Shown piece by piece: positions 17,992 through 26,297 of a stretch of 64,000 nucleotides of DNA. The translations under genes and the position numbers were made by a program. Origin of the DNA: Clostridiales bacterium (GTDB taxonomy: Bacteria > Bacillota > Clostridia > Christensenellales > CAG-138); contig SFDB01000004.1 of assembly GCA_004558825.1 (NCBI GenBank), positions 54,763-118,762 of the forward strand, in the 5' to 3' direction. The first letter of the stretch is position 1. Every line of letters begins with the position of its first letter. The notes beneath the pieces were generated by a model. That model was not told the origin of the DNA and did no database searches. It saw only the letters and a program-made list of their open reading frames with translations.

Positions 17992-19001
17992 TGTGTGCGC
18001 TTTATATTGCGCTGTGTGCGTTCGCACTGTTCGCCGCGCTGCCGTTTTTAATATGCGCCGTATCGTATCGCTATGTGTTCGGCGGCAGAACGGATAAGCA
18101 CCACTATGGGCTCCACCCTGTTTTAAACGATTTTCCGGGACTCGAACGCGAAAACTTCTCCGTTGACGACGGGAGAGGGGCGCGCCTTTCGGCGTTCATC
18201 TATAAAAGGCCGGCCGTGGAGCAGCTCAATATCGTTGCCGTCGTAGCGCACGGACTCGGCGGAATGCACGATGATTATCTCAACGTTATCGACCGCTTCG
18301 CATGCGACGGCTTCACAGTTGTATCGTACGATAATACAGGCTGCGGCGCAAGCGAAGGCAAGAACAGGATCGGGCTGACGCACAGCGCCGTCGATCTTTG
18401 CCGCGTGCTGGACTCACTGCGCCGAATCGAGAGCTTCGCCCATGTACCCGTATGCCTTTTCGGTCACAGCTGGGGCGGCTATGCCGTGTGCGCAGCGCTC
18501 GGCTCAAGAAACGATATCGCGGCAGTCGCATCATGCTCGGGCTTTGACTCGTCGCGTAAGATTCTCGCGGAAAAAGCGGCAATCATACTTACGCCTGCGG
18601 GTGCAAGGCTGCTCGCGCCGTATTTTTCACTGTTGGAGCTCATTCGGCTCGGTAAGGGCTCCCGCGTTACCGCCTCGGAATCGATAAGCCGTTCAAACGC
18701 GCATGTGCTTCTGCTCCACAGCATCGACGACGCGATGGTTGGCTACGGTTCGAGCATTGCGGCATGCTTTGCGCACATAAAAAACGAAAACGTGTACGCC
18801 CATGTATTTTCGGACAGAAGACATCATGTTTTTTATTCCGATAAAAGCATCGAGACGCGGCGCAGGCTCAACGCGCTCATACGGAAACACAAACATATGG
18901 ATTTTCCGTATACACTCGACGATATATATGGGCTCGACACAAGAATAATGGTCGAAATTACTAACCTTTTCGTTCGCGTATGCAAAGCTTCGGAGGTATA
19001 A
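17991..19001 (+). CDS. Membrane-anchored alpha/beta hydrolase
   Basis: A 336-residue protein with an N-terminal hydrophobic segment (ALYIALCAFALFAALPFLI, about 3-21) that should anchor it to the membrane, then an alpha/beta-hydrolase domain. HGLGG (about 84-88) forms the oxyanion region, GHSWGGY (about 159-165) the nucleophile elbow, DDAMVGY near 245 and RRHHVFYS near 283 supply the acid and histidine. A serine hydrolase acting on lipid or acyl esters is likely; substrate unknown. Its start overlaps the GNAT stop and the PAP2 gene follows after one base, so the three are one operon. Confidence 0.85.
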   Translation: MCALYIALCAFALFAALPFLICAVSYRYVFGGRTDKHHYGLHPVLNDFPGLERENFSVDDGRGARLSAFIYKRPAVEQLNIVAVVAHGLGGMHDDYLNVIDRFACDGFTVVSYDNTGCGASEGKNRIGLTHSAVDLCRVLDSLRRIESFAHVPVCLFGHSWGGYAVCAALGSRNDIAAVASCSGFDSSRKILAEKAAIILTPAGARLLAPYFSLLELIRLGKGSRVTASESISRSNAHVLLLHSIDDAMVGYGSSIAACFAHIKNENVYAHVFSDRRHHVFYSDKSIETRRRLNALIRKHKHMDFPYTLDDIYGLDTRIMVEITNLFVRVCKASEV

Positions 19002-19002
19002 C

Positions 19003-19938
19003 ATGGAATTTTTAAGGCTGCTGGAATCCATCAGGACTCCTTTTTTCGACACGCTGTTCAGTCTTATTTCGCTCCTTGGCGAGGAGACGATATTCATGCT
19101 TGTCGGTATCGTGGTTATATGGTGCTTCGACAAGAAATGGGGCTTCAGGCTTTTCCTCGCGGGGCTCTTCAGCAGCACGCTGAACCAGCTTTTGAAGGCC
19201 ATATTTCTCATACCGCGCCCTTGGGTTCAGGACCACGATTTCACGATAGTCGAATCCGCACGCGCGGGCGCGACGGGCTATTCGTTTCCGAGCGGCCACT
19301 CACAGGGTTCGGCAAGCCTTTACTATACGCTTGCCGCATGGATGCGCAAGCGTTGGAGTACGATCGTGTGTACAGCGCTAATAGCCCTGATATGCTTTTC
19401 AAGGTTATATCTCGGAGTTCACACGCCGCTTGACGTCCTCGTCGGGTTGACGCTCGGTCTCCTGTCCGCCGCCGTGCTCTGTTATCTTTTTAACAGATTT
19501 GACGGCAATAAGCGCGCCACTGTAATAATCGGGCTCTCACTGCTTGTCGTCTGCATACTCACAACGTGCTATGTTCTTTTCTCCCCCGCGCGTGAAGCAA
19601 GCGTGGCGGAATTTGACAGGCACGGTCAGGAGAACATATGCACAATACTCGGCGCAATGATGGGACTCTGCGTCTCATGGTATATCGATGAGCGCTATAC
19701 GAATTTCGATGTCAAAGCCGTATGGTGGGCTCAGATACTTAAATGCATTGTAGGCGCAGGCATAATACTCACCGTCCGCATAGCACTTAAAGCCCCGATG
19801 AACGCGCTTTTCAACGGCCTGCCCATCGCAAACACGGTGCGCTATTTCATCATCGTAATAGTGGGCGTCGTTATTTACCCGCTTACGTTCAAGCTGTGGG
19901 CGCGGCTCGGTGCAAAAAAGGCGGACAATGCAAATTAG
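19003..19938 (+). CDS. PAP2 superfamily membrane phosphatase
   Basis: A 311-residue polytopic membrane protein with the PAP2 lipid phosphatase motifs: KAIFLIPRPW (motif 1), SFPSGHSQGS (motif 2, catalytic histidine) and SRLYLGVHTPLDV (motif 3, catalytic histidine), all complete. The usual substrates are isoprenyl or lipid phosphates at the membrane, such as undecaprenyl pyrophosphate. Membrane segments extend beyond motif 3 to the C-terminus (about 170-300). Third gene of the GNAT-hydrolase operon, with its ATG one base after the previous stop. Confidence 0.9.
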   Translation: MEFLRLLESIRTPFFDTLFSLISLLGEETIFMLVGIVVIWCFDKKWGFRLFLAGLFSSTLNQLLKAIFLIPRPWVQDHDFTIVESARAGATGYSFPSGHSQGSASLYYTLAAWMRKRWSTIVCTALIALICFSRLYLGVHTPLDVLVGLTLGLLSAAVLCYLFNRFDGNKRATVIIGLSLLVVCILTTCYVLFSPAREASVAEFDRHGQENICTILGAMMGLCVSWYIDERYTNFDVKAVWWAQILKCIVGAGIILTVRIALKAPMNALFNGLPIANTVRYFIIVIVGVVIYPLTFKLWARLGAKKADNAN

Positions 19939-20017
19939 CGGTGTTTTTTGAAGCTTGAATGCAGCATCATATCCTCTCGATGCATAGAATAGAAAAACAA
20001 CGATTGGAGATGATGTT

Positions 20018-21097
20018 TTGAAAAAGCTAAAGGTTGGCGTCCTCGGCGCTACCGGCACTGTCGGACGTCGTTTTGTTTCTCTTCTTGCGGGACATCCGTG
20101 GTTTGAGCTGTCATTGCTTGCGGCAAGCCCGCGTTCCGAAGGCAAAACGTACGCAGAAGCCGTTTCGGGCAAGCAGCCGCCGGATTTTGAGCTGCCCGAA
20201 TCAGTGCGCGGCATGACCGTGCATTCCGTCGAAAATGCAGGCTTCATAGCAGACAACGTGGATTTCGTATTCTGTGCTCTCAACATGGATAAGGCTTCCG
20301 TAAAAGAGCTCGAGGAGCGTTACGCGCGTCTTGAATGCCCTGTCATTTCAAACAACAGCGCCCACAGATTGACGGACGACGTGCCCATGATTATACCCGA
20401 ATTGAATCCGGAGCACGCGGACATAATTCACGCGCAGCGGCGCAGGTTAAACACCAATCGCGGCTTCATCGCCGTCAAGTCAAACTGCTCTATTCAAAGC
20501 TACGTCCCCATGCTCTACCCGCTTCATAAGCTCTACGGCCTTAAAAGCGCCGTTGTGTCTACATATCAAGCGGTATCGGGAGCAGGTCGAACGCTCGCCT
20601 CCTTCCCCGAGATAAACGACAACGTGATACCGTATATAGGCGGCGAGGAGGAAAAAAGCGAGCTTGAGCCTCTCAAGGTGTTCGGCCGTATTGACGGCGA
20701 CAGGATAGTTCCGGATACGCGCCCGAAAATATCGGCGCACTGCTTCCGCGTACCCGTAAGCGACGGACACACCGCCTCGGTATTCGCATCTTTCAACATG
20801 AAACCGGAGCTCGATGAAATAAGAGAGACGTGGGAGAGCTTTAGCGCGCTCGACGTAATGCTTCCCTCAGCTCCGGAAAGGTTCATACGTTATATCGACG
20901 GGCTCGATAGACCTCAGCCAAAACTTGACAGGGACGCAGGCGGCGGCATGACCGTATCCGTAGGCAGGCTCGAACGCGACAGTCAATTCGATATAAGCTT
21001 TGTAGGGCTTTCGCACAACACTTTGCGCGGCGCCGCAGGCGGAGCAGTGCTTCTTGCGGAGCTCTTGACGCATTACGGTTTTATTGACGCAAAATAG
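20018..21097 (+). CDS. asd: Aspartate-semialdehyde dehydrogenase (archaeal/fungal type)
   Basis: A 359-residue NADP-dependent enzyme reducing aspartyl phosphate to aspartate semialdehyde, the branch point to lysine, diaminopimelate, threonine and methionine. The N-terminus KLKVGVLGATGTVGRRFV is the Rossmann nucleotide site, SNNSAHR follows in the cofactor domain, and SNCSIQ (about 152-157) holds the catalytic cysteine. Length and the NSAHRLTDDVPMIIPELN segment match the archaeal/fungal type rather than the classical bacterial one. It starts on TTG with GGAGA upstream. dapA follows 13 bases later. Confidence 0.93.
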   Translation: MKKLKVGVLGATGTVGRRFVSLLAGHPWFELSLLAASPRSEGKTYAEAVSGKQPPDFELPESVRGMTVHSVENAGFIADNVDFVFCALNMDKASVKELEERYARLECPVISNNSAHRLTDDVPMIIPELNPEHADIIHAQRRRLNTNRGFIAVKSNCSIQSYVPMLYPLHKLYGLKSAVVSTYQAVSGAGRTLASFPEINDNVIPYIGGEEEKSELEPLKVFGRIDGDRIVPDTRPKISAHCFRVPVSDGHTASVFASFNMKPELDEIRETWESFSALDVMLPSAPERFIRYIDGLDRPQPKLDRDAGGGMTVSVGRLERDSQFDISFVGLSHNTLRGAAGGAVLLAELLTHYGFIDAK

Positions 21098-21110
21098 GAG
21101 GTATCGCAAA

Positions 21111-22007
21111 ATGTGCACAAAAAAAGTTCTTCCCTTCACAGGCTCGGCTACCGCAATCGTAACGCCCATGCGCTATGACGGTGAAATCGACTACGCCGCC
21201 TTTGAACGGCTCATCGAGTTTCAAATATCAAACGGCTCCGATGCACTCGTAATATGCGGAACGACCGGAGAAAGTGCTACGCTTGACGACCACGAAAAAT
21301 CCGAACTTACGCGCTTGGGTGTAAGAGCCGTAGATTCACGCGTACCCGTAATCGTGGGCACCGGCAGCAACAGCACTCGCCACAGCATTGAGTTGTCAAA
21401 GGAGGCTTACGAACTCGGCGCCGACGCGCTCCTGCTTGTTACGCCATACTACAATAAAACATCGCAGGATGGCCTTGTGCGCCATTTTGAAGCTGTTGCC
21501 GACAGTACGCCTCTGCCCGTTATTCTCTACAGCGTTCCGTCACGCACGGGCGTGAACATAACCCCGGAAACATGTCAAAGACTCAAGACTCATGAGCGTA
21601 TATGCGCCATAAAGGAAGCCTCAGGCGACATATCTCAGATAGCACGGATTCGTGCGCTCTGCGGCGACGAGCTGTACGTCTATTCGGGCAACGACGACCA
21701 AACGCTGCCAATACTCTCGTTAGGCGGCAAAGGCGTGATATCTGTTTTTTCAAATATATGCCCGCGTGTAAGCCATGATATATGCGCGCTATGGAACGAT
21801 GGCAAAGCATCCGACGCCGCCGCGCTTTTCCTTGACTATCTCGACCTGATGAACGCGCTCTTTTGCGACGTAAACCCTCTACCCGTCAAGGAGGCGCTGA
21901 ACATAATGGGGTTTGCCGTGGGCAAATGTCGTGCGCCTCTTTACGATGTTTCGCAAAAGGCTTCCGACGCTTTGATATCTGCCATGAGCCGTCATGGGCT
22001 TATATGA
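21111..22007 (+). CDS. dapA: 4-hydroxy-tetrahydrodipicolinate synthase
   Basis: A 298-residue TIM-barrel aldolase that condenses pyruvate with aspartate semialdehyde, the first committed step to diaminopimelate, lysine and dipicolinate. The Schiff-base lysine is in ICAIKEASGD (about 163), the proton-relay tyrosine in VILYSVPSRTG (about 135), and GTTGESATL (about 46-54) is the family N-terminal motif. The ATG at 21111 is chosen because AGGAGG lies eight bases before it. Second gene after asd; the product feeds the dpaA/dpaB enzymes encoded 2 kb away on the other strand. Confidence 0.96.
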   Translation: MCTKKVLPFTGSATAIVTPMRYDGEIDYAAFERLIEFQISNGSDALVICGTTGESATLDDHEKSELTRLGVRAVDSRVPVIVGTGSNSTRHSIELSKEAYELGADALLLVTPYYNKTSQDGLVRHFEAVADSTPLPVILYSVPSRTGVNITPETCQRLKTHERICAIKEASGDISQIARIRALCGDELYVYSGNDDQTLPILSLGGKGVISVFSNICPRVSHDICALWNDGKASDAAALFLDYLDLMNALFCDVNPLPVKEALNIMGFAVGKCRAPLYDVSQKASDALISAMSRHGLI

Positions 22008-22028
22008 TTTTCTTCTGTATTAAACCTT

Positions 22029-22048
22029 GCCCGAGTTTTCGGGCTTTT
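22029..22048 (+). terminator. Short terminator after dapA
   Basis: GCCCG and CGGGC with an AGTTTT loop, then TTTTAA: a short rho-independent terminator for the asd-dapA transcript. Confidence 0.6.
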
Positions 22049-22055
22049 AACAGGG

Positions 22056-22084
22056 TGAGGGCTTCCGCGGAGCGGAAGCCCTCA
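22056..22084. terminator. Perfect 13-bp hairpin between dapA and lysC
   Basis: TGAGGGCTTCCGC and its exact complement separated by GGA. It lies between two converging genes and can end transcription from either side, although no T-run follows on either strand. Confidence 0.6.
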
Positions 22085-22113
22085 GCTTGTCGACAGCCCT
22101 CTTCACCTTTCGC

Positions 22114-23325
22114 CTACCGTTCTTCCTTCTTCCCGAAAAAAGCGCTGTTCAGGCGTTTTTCCGCTTCCTGAGCCATGAAGCGCGGAATTATCACGGATAT
22201 GCGTATCTCCCCCGTCGTTATATATCTTGGATGGATATCGAGTGCGTTAAGCTCGCTGAGCATGACTGCCGCAACACTGCAGCTGTCGGCAAGTCCCAGG
22301 CCGACGGCCGATATTTTTGCCATGTTATACTCGGCCGTTATTAAGTCGAATCCTATCTCGTCCTTCTTAGCATTTATCACATCGCTGATCCATCCGCAAA
22401 TATGGCTTGCGACCGAAAAGCACACCGTTCCCGTACTTTTATCTGAGCCTTGCGAACGTATTATGACGTCGATAGGTATATTTTTGTCGGCAAGCAGCTC
22501 AAAAAGGCGGCATGTGCTTTCGCCGCATTCAATACCGCTCACGGTTATCATAGCTATGTTGCTGTCGCAAACTATACCGGTAACGTCCTTTTTTGCCGCA
22601 AATTTGCGTATCTTTGTGCCGCTTTTGTCGTCAAAGCTTGAACGCACTTCAAACTCCACGCCGTTCCTTTTCGCCATGCTCACGGAACGGTTGTGGAGCA
22701 CCTTTGCGCCGAGCGAGCTCATCTCGAGCATCTCGTCATAGCTTATCTCATCGTGCTTCACGGCGTCGGAAGCTACGCTCGGATTCGCAGAAAACACACC
22801 GCTCACATCGGTGTATATATAGCAGATATCCGCTCCGAGCGCCGCCGCAAGCGCTATCGCCGTCGTATCAGACCCTCCGCGTCCGAGCGTCGTTATATCA
22901 TTCTCGCAATCTACGCCCTGAAACCCCGCCACAACGACAACGTTTCCCTTGTCAAGCTCGCTTATTATGCGCTCCGCGTTTACATCGGTTATGGAGGCGT
23001 TTCCATGGTTCGCGTCCGTCATTATACCCGCCTGCCATCCAAGAAGCGATACCGCGGCGCAACCCTCGGCGTTTAGCTTCATTGCAACAAGCGACGAAGA
23101 CATCTGTTCCCCCGCGCTCAAAAGCACGTCGTTCTCACGCGGCTGAACCATATCGGAAACGCTTTTACCTTTTTCGATAAGCGCGTCCGTCGTTTTTCCC
23201 TGTGCCGACACAACGACTACGGCTCGGTTGCCCTCCGCCACCTTATTCATGATTATTTGAGCAACGTTTTCTATCCTATCGTTCGTCGCAAGCGACGAAC
23301 CGCCGAATTTCATAACAATAAGCAT
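22114..23325 (-). CDS. lysC: Aspartate kinase
   Basis: A 403-residue monofunctional aspartokinase phosphorylating aspartate, the entry step of the aspartate family pathway. Seen: KFGGSSLA at the N-terminus, GRGGSDTTAIALA (about 150-162), and two C-terminal ACT domains (about 265-400; IAMITVSGIECGE and ISAVGLGLADSC) that give feedback control by amino acids. Full length. AGGAG precedes the ATG. With dpaA and dpaB upstream on the same strand, this kinase could be the one serving dipicolinate synthesis, although a long repeat-filled gap separates it from dpaB. Which end-product inhibits it cannot be read here. Confidence 0.95.
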   Translation of the reverse strand: MLIVMKFGGSSLATNDRIENVAQIIMNKVAEGNRAVVVVSAQGKTTDALIEKGKSVSDMVQPRENDVLLSAGEQMSSSLVAMKLNAEGCAAVSLLGWQAGIMTDANHGNASITDVNAERIISELDKGNVVVVAGFQGVDCENDITTLGRGGSDTTAIALAAALGADICYIYTDVSGVFSANPSVASDAVKHDEISYDEMLEMSSLGAKVLHNRSVSMAKRNGVEFEVRSSFDDKSGTKIRKFAAKKDVTGIVCDSNIAMITVSGIECGESTCRLFELLADKNIPIDVIIRSQGSDKSTGTVCFSVASHICGWISDVINAKKDEIGFDLITAEYNMAKISAVGLGLADSCSVAAVMLSELNALDIHPRYITTGEIRISVIIPRFMAQEAEKRLNSAFFGKKEER

Positions 23326-23346
23326 ATTTTACTCCTTTTCGTATAG

Positions 23347-23363
23347 ATATATTGGCAATATAT
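23347..23363. repeat. 17-bp palindrome just upstream of lysC
   Basis: ATATATTG, one central G, CAATATAT: a perfect inverted repeat ending about 20 bases before the lysC start, overlapping the expected promoter/leader. It has the form of a dimeric repressor operator; no regulator is identified. Confidence 0.5.
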
Positions 23364-23499
23364 TCATTAAGTAAAAATGCTGATAATGAAAATCGGAGCG
23401 AATTTACAGGCAGTGCGTTTTACGTCACACTTGACAATACCTTCATATGTCGTCTTTGACGCGCCGTCCCGGGAAAGCGGCTCATTGGGGAAAAGCGGC

Positions 23500-23734
23500 T
23501 GACAGGCCGCCTCAGCCTGTCAATCAACCCCGGGGTTGATAAGAGGCCGCAGCCCCTTATGTTCAATCCGGCTCTGACGACATGTGCTTCAGAACGGATA
23601 AAAACCCGGAGGTTTTCGCACTTTGCGGGTTTCGCCGCCCGGGAGCGAATGCGGGAGAGGCGAAAACCGTAAAAACTCGAAAAAGTGGTTAAACGCCACT
23701 TTTTCGACAGTCTTAAGCGGCCGGCAGGCCGCTT
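23500..23734. repeat. Array of five inverted repeats between dpaB and lysC
   Basis: The 430-base gap 23326-23755 has no credible gene. It holds TGACAGGC/GCCTGTCA (23500-23522), an 18-bp self-complementary block ATCAACCCCGGGGTTGAT (23523-23540), GGTTTTCGC/GCGAAAACC (23611-23668), CGAAAAAGTGG/CCACTTTTTCG (23678-23706) and AAGCGGCC/GGCCGCTT (23715-23734). The fourth, with T-rich arms, is a likely terminator for dpaA-dpaB. The others may be a folded leader RNA of lysC or a degraded repeat element; I cannot tell which. Confidence 0.7.
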
Positions 23735-23755
23735 CTTTAATTCTCCTGCAGCGTC

Positions 23756-24331
23756 TTAAAACAACTGCGGCTGAAGCCGTTTTCCCTCAAGAGCCGCCTC
23801 GGCGGCGGGCACAAGCTTTGTCATGTCTGCGATTATAGACGTCGGCTTGTTTTCAGCATCGTCCTGACCGAACGGTACAAAATACACGTTCCTCACGCTC
23901 ATAAGCCCGCCGATGTTTTTCGCGCTCTGCGAAAGCCCGTCATTTGTAGCCGGAGCCAAAAGAAGAGGCCGCGAATTGCGAAGGTGTGACTTGCACGCCA
24001 TAAGCACGGGCGTATCCGTTATACCGTTATTTAGCTTTGCAAGCGTATTCCCCGTGCATGGCATTACAATCATGAGGTCGAGCAGCTTTTTCGGCCCTAT
24101 CGGCTCTGCTTCGGGTATAGTGGTTATCGCTTTCGCTCCGCAGATTTCCTCTATCTCGTCCCTGAATTCCTTTGCCGTGCCAAAGCGCGTATCCATCGTC
24201 GAAACGGAATACGACAGCACCGGTATTATTCTGCACCCAGTAAGCGCAAGCTCACGCATCGCCCTTATCGATTCCCGCATAGTGCAAAAGGAACCTGTAA
24301 AGCCGTATCCTATCGTCTTATTCTCCAGCAT
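23756..24331 (-). CDS. dpaB: Dipicolinate synthase subunit B
   Basis: A 191-residue flavoprotein-fold subunit (SpoVFB) that, with subunit A, oxidises dihydrodipicolinate to dipicolinic acid in the mother cell for the spore core. Seen: GYGFTGSFCTMRESIRAM at the N-terminus, PIGPKKLLDLMIVMPCTGNT (about 89-108, flavoprotein-like) and LLAPATNDGLSQSAKNIG (about 136-153). The ATG at 24331 follows GGAGG by seven bases; the frame is open further upstream but inside dpaA. It starts one base after the dpaA stop, so the two are coupled. A gene specific to spore formers; expected to be under sigma-K, not verified. Confidence 0.93.
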   Translation of the reverse strand: MLENKTIGYGFTGSFCTMRESIRAMRELALTGCRIIPVLSYSVSTMDTRFGTAKEFRDEIEEICGAKAITTIPEAEPIGPKKLLDLMIVMPCTGNTLAKLNNGITDTPVLMACKSHLRNSRPLLLAPATNDGLSQSAKNIGGLMSVRNVYFVPFGQDDAENKPTSIIADMTKLVPAAEAALEGKRLQPQLF

Positions 24332-24332
24332 T

Positions 24333-25094
24333 TCAAACCTCCAAAAGCTTATTTTCCACCGAATCCGCAAGGTACACCGCCGCGCTGTACGGAGCGCCCT
24401 TCGCGGGTATCCCGGCCGCCACTATCGAGTTTAGGCCTATCTTAGAAGCATATTCGGCATCAAAGCCATATGGGCTCGACGCAAGCTCAATAAGAAGCGT
24501 ACCCTTTTTTAAGCGTTCAAGCTGTTTGTTCGATATTATCCTTGCGGGAACGGTATTCACAACGATTTCGCAGTCAAGCAGCGCCTCGTCGTCCTCGCCG
24601 AGCCTGTGCGTGCCGTATCTTGCCGCATTTGCAATATCTATTGGATTGCGTGCCCAAACGTGTACACGCACACCGAGCGCGTAGAGCATTGCCGAAAGCG
24701 ACTTTGCTATTCTGCCGAATCCGAATATGGCAGCCGCCGCACCCTGAAGCACCTTATCCGTCTTTTCGAGCATGAGCATAAGTGCCCCTTCCGCCGTAGC
24801 GACGGCGTTTTTCAGTGCAAAAACCTCATCGTCCGCCGCATTAACGTAGCGCACGCCTTTCTTTTTGGCGAACGCATATACCTCATCCGCCTTCTGGCCG
24901 CCTGCCAGCGTCGCGCCCCTTGGCATTCGTTCCATGATTTCGCAAAGCGCGTCGGGTCTTTTTGCAGGCGAGACGATGAGCGCGTCGCATTCTCCAACAG
25001 CGCCGTCATATGCAGCGGCATCATACCCGCGCTCACGCATTATCGATTCGAGATACTTCATTCTGTCGTCTGATTTGTCAATAAGAAGCTTTAT
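24333..25094 (-). CDS. dpaA: Dipicolinate synthase subunit A, non-standard start
   Basis: A subunit of about 254 residues (SpoVFA) that binds the pyridine nucleotide and works with DpaB. The Rossmann domain is seen as AAAIFGFGRIAKSLSAMLYALG, and LLIELASSPYGFDAEYA and GIPAKGAPYSAA near the C-terminus match the family. The N-terminal domain is short. The start is odd: AGGAGGG at 25107-25101 is followed seven bases later by ATA (25094), with no ATG, GTG or TTG at that spacing. The next in-frame ATG downstream (25064) and those upstream (25163, 25175) lack ribosome binding sites. ATA, or ATT at 25100, is the best candidate by position. Confidence 0.88.
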   Translation of the reverse strand: MKLLIDKSDDRMKYLESIMRERGYDAAAYDGAVGECDALIVSPAKRPDALCEIMERMPRGATLAGGQKADEVYAFAKKKGVRYVNAADDEVFALKNAVATAEGALMLMLEKTDKVLQGAAAAIFGFGRIAKSLSAMLYALGVRVHVWARNPIDIANAARYGTHRLGEDDEALLDCEIVVNTVPARIISNKQLERLKKGTLLIELASSPYGFDAEYASKIGLNSIVAAGIPAKGAPYSAAVYLADSVENKLLEV

Positions 25095-25220
25095 GCTAAT
25101 CCCTCCTTTGGACGCTCTGAATAAAATATATGCATTTAAGCTGCAAGTTGCGAATACACCCATTGGATTGTTCATTAAAATATATGGAATTCAAATTGAA
25201 ACGTAAAAAGGAGAATGGCT

Positions 25221-26297
25221 ATGCATCAATGCAAACAATCGCATTATTTCCCGGGAAGTAACACGCGCGTCGGTTTCGTCGGCTTTTTCGATTCAATATT
25301 CGACCCATCGGAGCTAAAAAGGCTCTTTGTGCTCAAAGGCGGGCCCGGTGTCGGCAAGAGCACTCTCATGAAGCGCATAGCGTCGTTTGCATCGCAGCGC
25401 GGCATCGACGTTGACTGCTATCATTGCTCGAGCGACCCGCAAAGCCTTGACGGCATAGTCCTGCGCGGCGTCAATATCGCGCTCGTGGACGGCACCGCGC
25501 CGCATATTGTTGATCCGAAGTTGCCCATCGCTTCTGATGAGCTTATCGACTTGGCCGCGGGATTGAAGAAAGAGCCGCTTATTAAGGCGCGCGATTCTGT
25601 GCAATACTTGCAAGAGGACATGAGAAGGCTGTTCAAAAAGGCGCATTCGCTTGTCGCAGCCGCCGATGAGTTGAAAGCGGCCGCTTCTGCGCTGTTCCGT
25701 TATGATAAACGCTCAATGCTCTCGTTCATAAACGCTATGCTTCCAGACGTGTATTCCTACGCGCATACCGTTTCGCGTGCGGGTCGAAAAAAAGAGGTTT
25801 TTCTGTCTGCCGTAACGCCCGATGGAATCGTCAGCCGCGCTGCGCAGACGCGCTGTACACAGCTCTGGATGCTGTCAGCGCCATGGGGGTTTGACTTAAC
25901 CGAATGCTTTGATTTAATCGCGACGCATTGTTCACTCAACGGTGCTGAAGTCAAATTATGCCGCGACCCCATGAATGCCGCCCGCTCAAGCGGTGTAATC
26001 ATTGCAGACGATCTGCTGATAACCTCCGAATTTGTAAACGGCTTGGATTATGACCGTCACATCGACTTAAACGGTTTTTTCTTTGACGATCCGGATGACA
26101 GCTACGTTCAAGCCATGTACGATGAGCTTGCATCGAACGCCGTCACATGCCTGAACAGCGCGCGCGAGCTACATTCGCTTTTGGAATCGCCATACAGCGC
26201 CGCGATGGATTTCTCCGTCTGCGACAAAGCGTTTCAAGCAATAACATCTTTCATTTGCTCATGCTGTCCGTCACCCACGGCCGAATCTGGCAATTAG
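25221..26297 (+). CDS. P-loop ATPase of the PRK06851 type
   Basis: A 358-residue protein with the N-terminal pattern HYFPGSNTRVGFVGFFDS and a clear Walker A GGPGVGKS (residues 40-47), recognisable as the uncharacterised PRK06851 family of putative nucleotide-dependent kinases/ATPases common in Firmicutes. A second half-domain begins near residue 180. No signal peptide or membrane segment. The ATG at 25221 is preferred over one six bases upstream because AAGGAG then has normal spacing. It is divergent from dpaA and its last 27 bases overlap the end of ylmH on the other strand. Function unknown. Confidence 0.8.
   Translation: MHQCKQSHYFPGSNTRVGFVGFFDSIFDPSELKRLFVLKGGPGVGKSTLMKRIASFASQRGIDVDCYHCSSDPQSLDGIVLRGVNIALVDGTAPHIVDPKLPIASDELIDLAAGLKKEPLIKARDSVQYLQEDMRRLFKKAHSLVAAADELKAAASALFRYDKRSMLSFINAMLPDVYSYAHTVSRAGRKKEVFLSAVTPDGIVSRAAQTRCTQLWMLSAPWGFDLTECFDLIATHCSLNGAEVKLCRDPMNAARSSGVIIADDLLITSEFVNGLDYDRHIDLNGFFFDDPDDSYVQAMYDELASNAVTCLNSARELHSLLESPYSAAMDFSVCDKAFQAITSFICSCCPSPTAESGN

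Noticed and set aside
23326..23755. Lysine riboswitch before lysC
   Set aside because: The conserved core sequences of that riboswitch are not recognisable; hairpins alone are not enough.
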